64,000 nucleotides of DNA, taken from NCBI RefSeq assembly GCF_905475395.1, contig NC_058339.1:23940001-24004000 (forward strand). The letters are read 5' to 3'. Below are positions 36,701-47,700 of the stretch, piece after piece. The position numbers and the translations under genes were made by a program. Origin of the DNA: Chrysoperla carnea (taxonomy: Eukaryota > Arthropoda > Insecta > Neuroptera > Chrysopidae). The first letter of the stretch is position 1. Each line of letters starts with the position of its first letter. The notes under the pieces were generated by a model. It did no database searches and was not told the origin of the DNA. It saw only the letters and a list, made by a program, of their open reading frames with translations.

Positions 36701-38092
36701 ATAATTATGCTCGCACAATTTATCACAATTTTAAAGAATTTTTTTAAATACATTTATTCACTATTAATTTACATTTTTTATTTATTTATAAAAGTTTATT
36801 TATGTTTAATAAATTTTTAAAAATTATTGTTTTAAAAAATATAAAAACATTAAAATATGAATATACTTTTATTAAAGCGGTATAAAAACATGGCAGCAAT
36901 TTTTAAACAAGAATTTATTATCGTTTGGTCATGCTTTTTAATTCAATTGGCGGGAATATTTAAAAATCATGTTTTGTATTCAACAAATATTTTATAGATT
37001 TTTTTTTTTTAATTTTAAACTACACACTTCTTAATAAAAAAATTAAATTTTCGATTCGTAAATTTAAAATATATTTATAATTTAAATTGCGATTAATAGG
37101 ATAATTTTTTTTGTCAATGGACAACGGGTGATTTAAAATAAAACTACGATGCAGATGTTGAATAAATAGATGTATATTAAGAATTACCATAGTAATTTAC
37201 AATAATAATGTTGAAATGTATGCATGAACTATCTAATAATATAAAGCCTACTCTTCATAAAACCCTTACTAACTTGGAGGGTGTAAGTGCCACGATTTTG
37301 AGAAAAATCGCTTCGATCTATATCTCCGTAATCATTTATCTAGGCCAAAAATGGTAATAACCTTTATTGTAGATAATTAAAATTCATATCTTTATACCAT
37401 GCATATGAAATATACCAAGGTATATTAAGTTTAGTCCCAATGAACAAAATTTTGGTATAGGTGTTCATAAAATCACCTAATTAGTCCGTTGCCGGTTGCC
37501 TGTCTGTCTGTCTGTCTGTCATCACGATTATTCAAAAACGAAGAGACATCAAGCTGAAATCTCTTTCACTGTTTACCTGTGAGAGCGCAAATTGTATCCT
37601 ATGTATTATATGGGAATATCAGTTATATATGTGTGACATGTATGTATGTGTAATGTGACAGAGTAATCAACACTGTCTATACATGGTGTTTCAACAATTA
37701 ATCCAGTCAATTGTTTGTTTTCGCTTGTTTTTTGTTAAACTTTTTCTTGCATATTTAATGAATTTTCATCATTACATTAAAATATAAAAAATTCTTACAT
37801 CACACGATGGTTTACGGAAATTTTTTAAAACTGTAACTTTCAACTTATTATGAAAAAATAAAAACAATTTTCTTATAAAAGTTACATGCGATTATTCCAT
37901 TTTTGTCTTTTATAGGATTTATATTATATATAGGATTAAGAATGGGATACTCAGTAAATAAAAAAATATTCCAATAAAATAATTATATATTAATTTTTAT
38001 ACTGTTTCATTTTTTAAATTTATAATTTTTACAATATGTATAAAAAAGTATAACTAAAATAAAATTAAAATTCAAAATGATAATAAATTTAC
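36701..38092. other. No gene seen apart from a repeat
   Basis: Very AT-rich. Contains the family A copy 37395-37735. The VPS16 3' UTR must fall in 37900-38092, but no exact AATAAA was found close to the stop. Confidence 0.5.
37395..37735 (-). repeat. Family A dispersed repeat, reverse, internally deleted copy
   Basis: Reverse of the family; the 3' end (ATACCATGCATATGAAATAT on the plus strand) and 5' end (CTATACATGGTGTTTCAACA) are both present, the middle is deleted, and the CTGT(C) tract is expanded to (TGTC)n. Confidence 0.8.
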
Positions 38093-41000
38093 TTATTTAG
38101 GTAGTTGAGAAACATATACATTAATTTTACTGACTATTGCTGGTTTATTGCCACATTTCGATTGTACATATAATAAACCTTGTCTATCTTTTTGTTCGTA
38201 AGCGATTTGTGCTGCTTCTTCAAATTTCCTAAAATAGAAAATAATCAATCAAACTATTTTAGTAAACAGCAAAAAATAATTAAAATATAAAAAAATTCAC
38301 TACGTCTAAAGTAAAAGTATACAGGCCCCTAGAAACTGATAAAATGATATTGAGTTTGTATTCTATTAAGTTTGCGAACAATATTTCCTACCCTTGCATT
38401 GATTAAATTATAAAATCTAACAAAAATTTACACATTGACAGCTCGAAATTCCATCACAAATGAGTTAGGGTGTAAAAATTTTCGAATACCAGTTTATTGA
38501 GCTAAATAATTGTTTGGGTAAAATAAAAAGAAGAATTACATTTAATTATAATCGAACTTACTTAGCTTTCACGTAATATTTGATCTTCAAATCTTCTCGA
38601 ACTTTTGGTAAATATTTAACGGCTTCCGAAGTATTATCATACTTCAAACAAACATCAACAAATGGTGCGTAACCAACAGGTGACTTTTTGGATTTCGAAA
38701 ATTTATCTAATTCGCTCCATTCTCCTTGTTCGCCCAGTGTTTGAATTCTTAACCACCAATATCTTAAAGAAAACAGTTTTAATAATGAATCTTCACGTGT
38801 AATTTCGAAACTATTTTTAAATTGTTTCAAATTACCGTCGATCTGGTACTTTGTATTCATTTCGCATTTTTTCTGCTAACTTAAGTTCGTTAATAGTTAA
38901 CAGTAGGTACAAAGTATCATGAACAGATTTTCCAATGAACTTATTTCTTGGAAATTTCTCTTCAAATTGTTTCTGATGACGTAATAATCGAATAGATTCT
39001 TCACATAATGAAGCATTGATATCATTTCGAGCAGTTTTATACGCATCTTGAGCCGCTGCTAACGACGGTTCTCGGCTTAATGCATTCTAAAAGAATTAAA
39101 ATACATCTTAATATGCAAATAAATGTTAGAAAACTTAGGTACATAAAAATTTTCAAGGATTTTTTTTTTTTAATAATAAGAGAACGTTCAAGTATTACGT
39201 AACGTTTATGTAAAGGGGTAAGGGTTATTTAAGAAATATTAGTGAAAAATTGGTAGCTCAAAATTCCACATTTTATCCAAATCGATAACGTTCAACTACT
39301 AACGAAATGGAGTGGATGGCTGTATAACTTGAATGTTCCCTTAATCAAATAAATAAGATTAATTACCTTTGGTTCAAAACTTTCTCGAATATATTCTGCG
39401 GCTTGAGCATTAAAATTATCTTCTTGGTGATAAATATCAAATAAAGCTTGTGGATTGTGATCTCTACAATATTTCAAATATAATGACAAAGCCATTGGAA
39501 AATTTCGAATAATCATTTGAAAATCAGCCAATGGTGTATTTTCACGCATATGAAATATTACTGTGTACACTAAATCGGTATCTCCACTTTCAATAGCTTT
39601 TAATAAAGCTGGTTTATTTTCTTTTAGTTTTAATAATAATGGAACTTGTTTACGAGCTCTTGGTTCATAATCTAATAGCTAAAATTTAATTATTTTAGTA
39701 TATTAATAAAATTTATTTGTGATTTTGATTAATACCTTGATTGCCAATTTTGTACGTCCAAATTCTTCTGCTTTACTTGCAATATCACTATATGATATCC
39801 CCGGTGAGTGGCCTAATTTATTAGCAATCTGTTGGGCTATCTCGTCCCATTCTAATTGAGATTGTGTTACCTAAATTTCAATAAATCTATAAAATTTTTT
39901 AAATCATAATATCAAGATAAATCATTCACAAAGAAATTCAAACCTTATAGCACGCCCAATGCACATATATTCTGTTCGCACCTTCTTCATTGGGTAGTCG
40001 AAGATGTTTTGCTATTTGTATAGCATGGTAGTAAAATCCTCGAGTCACCAATCGATCTAATAAGTTATGATATTTTCGCGCATGCATTCTAGATATTGTT
40101 AAGAAAATGTAGTTTTAATTAAAATAAAAAATATTAAGCATATATATTAATATGGTCCTCTGTGCGCTCCTTGGGAGCAACCTGTCTCCCGAAGGCGAGA
40201 CGAATCTGAGTGAGAGATGCTATTTTAAACAACCCACAGCTTCTCGGCCAAGATTTATCCCAGGATTAATATACAGGCGTTACAAGTGGGATAATCAGAT
40301 ATCCCTATGTTTCGAAGGTAGTAGTTCAAACGACAGTATCCTGTCAAGAGTTCCACTACTCTTCTCAACTGTACTCTAGCAAGTTTCAGGCGAGCACAGC
40401 CAAATGGCCTAGCTGTGGTTATACACAGTTTGGCCTGTCACTTGCCCTACACAAAATCCCGGTAATCAAGATTGGCTTGTCGTAGCTATTCTTTGATTCG
40501 GTAAATTACGGAACATCATGCTATGAGAAAACGAGCCCGCTGGTTAATTCTCTTTAATCCTAGAATTCCCCGGTACGCAAATCAGTATGTCTGTGTTATT
40601 CAGTGCCAGGTGATTCATTTCCTTGAAGCATTCATAGACCGTCCCCAATTGAAATTTGTACGCCTCAATTGGAGTGACTAACTGACAAGATGCTATGCCC
40701 CATAAATAATCTAAAGGATATCGTTTTGCCAAGGAAGATGGCATCATTTGGTGGTTCAGATTCAGAATGCTTCTGATGTTGTTGGTTTGATTTTTGGCAA
40801 TTTTATATTTCCTTATTTCGAGTTACTGATATCAGGGAATTTACAAAATTTCAAATTATAACACTTTCATTTTTTGGGATATTTTAATATTTTGTAAAAA
40901 CAAATATTATGAAGCATCAGGATGGAATTGGTTCTCCCGTAGGTCCTAAACAAAATATATAAATCGTTGAACCTAATAGATATTACACATACAACAGCCA

Positions 41001-43523
41001 AATCAAAACCCTGCTTATTTTTAAATTTTATCTCATTTTTTTTAGAAAGGATACTCAGTGTACGTGAGGGGTATGCCAATCCGTCTATCACGAACAGTAT
41101 TTAATACTTTTAGTTCTCTACACATTTGAACAAAATTATTTGGATCAAATTCATCAGCTATAAAACATTTTCCAAATTGTGCTGCCTGGAATAAAATTTA
41201 TCGTGTATTAACAAAAAAATTTTTAAATATTATTTTTCTTAAAAAAAATACATACTCGCATCAACATTTTTTGAACTTCAGGATCAAATTCATACCCGGC
41301 AGCTTCAATGCATTGAGTTACAGCTTCATCTAGCTTATCTTTAATCAAACCAATGTATTCATCGGCTCGATGACTTCTTTTCTGGAAATGTTTGGACGCT
41401 TCTAGTAAATAACTACCAGGGTCAATACTATTGATACGAAGAACTCTTTGAACAATTGGAGGGACCTTAAATATATTTGAATATATAACAATTTACAAAA
41501 TATTTATAAATTATAGATAATACTTTTTGTAAAATTTCATGTTGGTGATTTGTTATAATCCGAACACAGTCCAATTCTTGAGCCAAAAACAATGGTGTAT
41601 CATATGAGAAACTTATTTTATCACCTTCGCTCTGACGACTTACTAAAATTATCAATCCTGGCCAATAACATACAACTGCTTCACCTCCGCACCTAAATGT
41701 ATTGAAATTTTTATTTTAAATTTGCTGATACTTTAACTAGTGTTTAAAGTTTGATAATTCACGATTCTTCTATTCGAAAAATACATTAATTTCTATTTGC
41801 TCATATCAGAAAATAGCCATAATCTGATAAAATACATTCTACCAGGTAAATCGAACCGATAACGGAGAATGAATCAGAATTTAGAAATTCCCAGACATTT
41901 CTAGGTTTTCCAGGTCGATTGCCACCCTGACAGATTTGATATGACAGAGTTAGTGTATATTTCTTCATGTTTAATATTTTTTTACTTTGTTTTAGGTCTA
42001 TTTTTTTCCAAACATTGAATAATACAAATTTTTTTAAATGGTGGCAGAATCAACCCCAAAGAGGCTCGTAATGTTTGTCTTGTTAAGGGTCATTGCTAAG
42101 GGTCTTGTTAAGAAATTCATTAAATTTAAGAGCCGATCGAATTATCAAAATTAAATTGCACATAAAGTGTCTATTAATTTAACTGACCACATCATTTGTT
42201 TGGGAGCTGTACGCTTATCCAAAAGTACTTCACTATATTTCGTTCGTAAATCTACACTTCCAATCCATAAATAACCAGCGTCTGTAAATAAAGCAACTGC
42301 AGTAGATCGTCCCTCGTTGTTAACAGTAACAGCAATATCCAAAATATTTCCTTCAGATGTTGGATTAGCATGAGCTAACGCCATAGTATCACCTTGAGTA
42401 AAACGATACAAATCTGGTGTAACAGAACAAACCAATAATATTTCTGGATCACGTTTTTCAAAAATCACTTCCCAATTTATTGCACCAGTTAGAGAAACTA
42501 AATGAAATATACATACATATATAATTTAACGTTTTAATTTTCATTTATTTTACAAAAATTACCTGGAAGTTGGGAAAGTTGCCGAACCTTAGGTACCTTG
42601 ATATCATTAACCAAAATAATCTTAAAATTTGAAGTCAAAACAGCTACACCAGTTCCTTGTGGTGTATAAAACACTTTTGCATCCATTACCTAAACATTAT
42701 TAACTGTTTTTGAAATCATTTTCCGTAGTAAATCAATGAGTGTGAGAGAGTAAATATATATTAAGCAATGTGTATAAGAAAGACATTATTGGATGCTTGT
42801 ATTGCTACTATTGTACTGCTACTGTTCTCCATCATGCAAGGAGACATTTAATAGTATCTTTCTTTTACACAGTGCTTAATGTACCTGTACTCTCTCACAC
42901 TCATTAACGTATTATCAATTCTCAAAAATAGAAATTTAATTGAACATCATGTCAAGACAACCATAAGCAAATGAAAAATATATTATTTAGTTACCTTATG
43001 ATCACGAGCTTCTTGACCCATACTAACATGTACTTGAAACTTTCCAAAGATATCATAAACGAAAACCATACCATCTTCTTGAATACATAATAAATATTCA
43101 TTGTGGGTCCAACCTAAAGCTACAATAAGTCCACTGCTCCACTAGAAATGAAATTATGATATTTATTAATGATTAGTGATGAATATATTTACAAATTTGA
43201 CATTTACCACAACTGAAGATATTTGCTTTCCAGATCCGGAGTAAATAGCAATTACTGGCTTTCCACCACCATGAATTTGAACAAATTTATTCCGATCTCT
43301 AACTAGAGCAATTGGTCCACCAAACGGTGCAACCGCTATCAATGCATTCTCCAAATTCATTTCTGGGTTTCCAAACATTGAGTATACTTCAAATTTCCTA
43401 AATAAATGTAAATTTGTTAAATAAAATTCTATTCACCTGTATAACAATTATTAATCTATCTTACCTATAATAAGTATCAATATTACCCAGCAAACACCAG
43501 TCGGCTGTTAACATCGCCGACAT
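38093..43523 (-). CDS. VPS16: VPS16, HOPS/CORVET core subunit (14 exons, 840 aa)
   Basis: Vacuolar protein sorting 16 is a shared core subunit of the HOPS and CORVET tethering complexes. It holds the SM protein VPS33 and acts in endosome-lysosome fusion. Exons in transcript order: 43523-43465, 43397-43208, 43141-42995, 42689-42563, 42497-42188, 41692-41524, 41465-41256, 41185-41055, 40088-39944, 39870-39736, 39678-39367, 39086-38836, 38762-38562, 38228-38093. All borders are GT/AG and they join in frame to 840 aa, close to the animal family length (about 840). The protein starts [14 protein letters not shown]; the N-terminal half is the beta-propeller. The C-terminal half is the alpha-solenoid, with recognisable blocks [29 protein letters not shown] and [15 protein letters not shown]. 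The intron between exons 8 and 9 (40089-41054) carries a LINE remnant, and the intron between exons 3 and 4 carries a small foldback MITE. Identity is based on family recognition; no break or missing block was seen. Confidence 0.96.
40141..40750 (-). mobile_element. Non-LTR retrotransposon remnant in a VPS16 intron
   Basis: On the minus strand, [20 protein letters not shown] followed by NSRIKEN is the RNase H motif region, and [20 protein letters not shown] followed by TCNAC is the C-terminal zinc-knuckle lead-in of R1/I-like LINEs. The frame is interrupted. It sits in the 966-bp intron between VPS16 exons 8 and 9, in the same orientation as the gene. Same family as 34361-34760 and 50975-51365. 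Confidence 0.8.
42735..42905. mobile_element. Small foldback MITE in VPS16 intron 3
   Basis: Perfect 17-bp ends ATGAGTGTGAGAGAGTA and its inverse, continuing as imperfect arms of about 55 bp (ATTAAGCAATGTGTATAAGA mirrored). About 170 bp, no frame. Confidence 0.8.
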
Positions 43524-44762
43524 TTTCGTTGATTTAAGTTACTTTTATAAAACTTTTATAAAATTCAATTTTCTTCACATTTGACAGCTGTCAAAATATA
43601 AAGAACTATAAAGCCAACAGAGCACTCTTTTGGCAACAAATTAATCACTTTAATAATAACCATAGATGTTCAATAGAGATTGAAGTGATTCGTTCTCAAA
43701 CGCTTTAATATGTAGTGCCTAACCGCCTAACGTGGCTCAATTTATTTAAAATGATTAACTTAACAATGTTATCCTAAAATACAAAAATTTAGAATTATTA
43801 TTGGGGGTGCTTAGAACACTAAAGTGCTTTTGCAAACATTACTTTAATAATAATTAATGTGAACAAGGCTTTAGTAAAATAATATACATAGATTTTTACA
43901 TGCAATTCTACAGTGGCCCCGGAATTAAGCAAATAAGTGGTAGGTAGCGAAAAACTGATATCACAGCTGAAAAGAATGACCCAAAATTAGTGTGTTTAAA
44001 AAAAAAATCCAATAAAATCGGATAAAATTTGCCTGTGTTATCAAAAAAATCGAATTTTTAAACTTTATAACTTCATCAGAATCCAAAAAAATTTATTTTG
44101 CTCTACCACATCCAAATTTTATCCAATTTTGATAAACCAAGTATGTAATCCAACTAAATTTGGGCCATACTTTTCAAATTTGTGATCAAAATTAATCTAG
44201 TTCTAATAGGTTTCAAGAATGTGGAAACCTGGTCCCGGAATTAAGCAAATAAGTGATAGCTAGCGAAAAACTGACATCACAGGTGAAAAGAATGGTCCAA
44301 AATTAGTGGGTTTCAAAAGAAATTCCAATAAAAATAAAATTGACGTTCCACCGAATTATGTAAATATGGTAGTGAGAAGCAGAGAAGTAGATACTAGATA
44401 GATCATAGACATGTTGATGGACCTCTACTAATTCCAATCTTTTTTTTTTTACAGTGTTGTTATAACTGCTAATTCAGTCATACCACAATCGAATATTTAC
44501 AAATATTGAAATTATAATTTGTCAAAATAAACCAAAAATTTCTGATAAATTGTAGTGTTCAAACGTGATTCATGTACATTTAATCTAATAGGTGGTTAAT
44601 AAAAGTTGTATTAAAATATTATATAATCTATGGAGTTGAAAATAAGTAGATGAAAATTTCCTTAATGTGTAAGCTTTTATCGAGATATTTTACCTCAATT
44701 TTATCTAATTAAAAATATGACTTTGTTAAACAAATTATAAGTTTCTTAATAATAATACAAAA
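43524..44762. promoter_or_regulatory. Shared intergenic space of divergent VPS16 and SWT1
   Basis: 1,239 bp separate the two start codons. It must contain both promoters, but I see no clear TATA or initiator. About a third is the satellite copy at 43915-44338, so the usable promoter parts are roughly 43524-43914 and 44339-44762. Confidence 0.5.
43915..44338 (-). repeat. Inverted ~1.3-unit copy of the 315-bp satellite, between VPS16 and SWT1
   Basis: The minus strand matches the unit of the array at 10772-11992, including AATTTGAAAAGTATGG and CAGCTGTGATATCAGTTTTT. It holds one full unit and about a third of a second. It occupies a third of the intergenic space between the divergent genes VPS16 and SWT1. 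Confidence 0.85.
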
Positions 44763-47700
44763 ATGAATCGAAACCAGAATTCGCATGGATTAGCTCGAAA
44801 TTTAATACCAGAGCAAGTAATACAGAAACGAAAACGAAGAAGAAATAAAAATAGGAAGAAACCTCAAATCCACGTAATGGATAGAATCGATTTACGAAAT
44901 TTATTAGATGGTGACCAGAAACGAAAAAATACTTCTAATAAACGTAGCCATGAAGAAGACAACGCACCAACAAAAAGATTAAAAAATCATCACGTGTCCA
45001 GTAAATTGGAATCTTCATCATCATCTCGACTACCGACATCACCACGTACATCTAGCAATTTTAAATCACCACCAACATCTCCACGTGCATCTAGCAATTT
45101 TAAATCTCCACCGACATCTCCACGTGCATCTTTAAGTAAAAATTTCGATTCTGGTAGTAATGCCCGAAAATCGAATAAAATTTCATTAGAAAATCTTTCA
45201 AATTGGTCAAATACAAATACATCGCCACTGACAGCTAGTAGAAGACATTCTGTTAGTCCCCGCCCAAAGAAAAATATAGCTGCACAAAGATTAGAAAGTT
45301 TAAGAAAATCACTTCCTGAAAATATACACTCCGCGACAAGTACTATAAGCAAAACAGGTATTTATTTTATCAGGACCTTAAAATGATGGGAGCCCAAGAG
45401 GGAATTTGGGTAGTAACTCGAGCGCGTCAGATTAATACATATGAAGAGTTTCTTGGACCTACCTTAGTACGCCACCCCAAATATTAGCCCTAAATATGGG
45501 GGGACGCTCGTACGGCAGACGATCAGATTAGCAAAAAAGAAATTACATCACACTTAAATCATCAGATTATTGAAATGTAAATTTTTTAGCGTGTGATTAA
45601 CCCACCATATCTTAATCTGACACGCTCGAATTAAAATTAATTCACTTATCGCAATTTTTTGTACTAATCTGATAATCTATCCTACGCGTTTCCTCTCATA
45701 TTTAGGGCTAATATTTGGAGGAGGTACTAAGGAAGGTCTAAGGAACCCCTCATATGTTCTGACGCGCCGGAGTTTTTACACAAATCCCCTCTTGGGCTCC
45801 TTATTAAAACCATTAACAAAAGAAAAAAATTTTATCCTAAACCACCTATATATGAACAAAAAAATTTATACATAAAAGCGTGAAACACTCGGGCCATTAG
45901 ACCATATTCAGTGGCGTATAAAATCCTATTCATTTAAAGGTGACTAGAGGAAAAAAAAGTTTAATCAATAATTCCATTATTTTAGAAAAACATTTATCGA
46001 ATTCATCAAGATTACCAGGTAATAATTTTTTTAATAATTCAAGGCTTTTAAGGTTTTCATGGGATACATATCAAGTACTTTAATTAACAAAAGTGTAATT
46101 CTTAATTTCGAAAAGAGATTACGATCTGAAATTTTAATTGCATATTCTAAAGCTAAGTATTTCTCCTAGTTTATGAACGAATCAAATCATTTGATTAATT
46201 TCAAATGCTCCAAAATTTTATCTTGGAGAAAATAGTGCGTATAAGAGTTTTTTTTCGAAAAGGAGCCTTCTTAAAGTGATGTTCCTCTTGACATTGATCT
46301 TCATGATGGTTTGAAAAATGGGGCGTTCTAAAATACAGATGAACCATCGATTGTTAAACGTGCTTTTTTTTAGCATATTGTCTGACGAAACAGCTAGCTC
46401 GGCTATGCCCACCCCTCTTGAGATTTGGACCTTTCAAAATTAGCGTTTATTAAACTTCATTTAACTTAATTTCGCCTATTATATTAAAAATTGTGATACT
46501 TCGCAATGAAATAAAGAGTTGAAAATTACAGGACAAGTGTAAACCGGTTAAAAATACAATACGCTTTCACGAAAAATTAAATTGCTTGTACAAGATTTTT
46601 TAAAGCTTAGAGACGCTCAATCAATTCAGTCATACCTTTCCTAAAGCTTAGATACGCTCAATCAAAAAGGGTCACGTTAAATACAATAAACAGAAAATAT
46701 CGATTCTAATTTTCTGAACTATTTAAATATAAACACCCTTAGTTTTTATAAATAGTGATATAATATTGATTCAAGGGAAATAATCTTCTTTTTTTTTTTT
46801 TAATTTTAGAAATAAATTCATCAAATGAACATTTGTGGAATTCCCAAAGTCTATCAGGTAATTTTTATTAATATTTATTTACAACTAAAATTCAAGAATT
46901 TAAATATCCTGTTTTGATTTTAGGGAGATCGAATCGATCATCTGCCAATGATCGATTAAATGCGTTAAGAAATAAATTAACAGTTCAAGCCTCAGAAACA
47001 CAAAATAATATCGAACCATCAACCTCCACGGATAATATGGAATATCAGGAAGAAATGGAATGGGAACAAGTACCTGAAGAGCATATTATTAAAAACGTAA
47101 GTTGTGAGTGGAAAATTCGTCTGTGATAGGCATACCAGCCGATATGAAAGGGATTTTATTGTGATATAGACATTTTAATTTTAGAAAAATTGTTTTGAGG
47201 TTGTTTCAAGTATTACGTAAGTAAGATTACGGCGATTTAAATAGCTTTTGTCCCTTACAACAGCTTTTGTTTTCCTGATGTACAAGCAAAAATAATCTTG
47301 TTTACTACCTTGTTTGAATTCAGGCAGATAACATACCGTGCCCCCTCACCCATGAAGCGATGAAGTTAACAAGAGGGCAAAAGAAATTTTTTTTTTATTT
47401 TCCGACAAAAAGTCTTTTTTCTTAAAAAAAACATCATAATTTGATCAGGAAAACGAAAATCAACATCAAAATGTTCAAACCTATAATTTCTTTCGATATA
47501 TTTTAAAGAGAAATATCATCTACACATCGATGAAATATCATTATTTTTGATTTTTTATTTATCCTGCTGCTCGATAATGTTAAATTACAATGTTACCAAT
47601 TTTATATGATTGGTAATACCAAGATACAGGACAAGAAGCGTCCTAAAATCAACGTAAGTTTACTTACGATAAACTTGAACAACCGCTTTTTAAAAATATT

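Noticed and set aside
37501-37520. CRISPR-like or regulatory short repeat (TGTC)n
   Set aside because: It is a microsatellite expansion of the GACAGACAGACGGACAGACA tract inside family A, found in most copies.
44990-45352. 120-codon open frame on the minus strand
   Set aside because: It is the antisense shadow of SWT1 exon 1, kept open by the 39-bp coding repeats.
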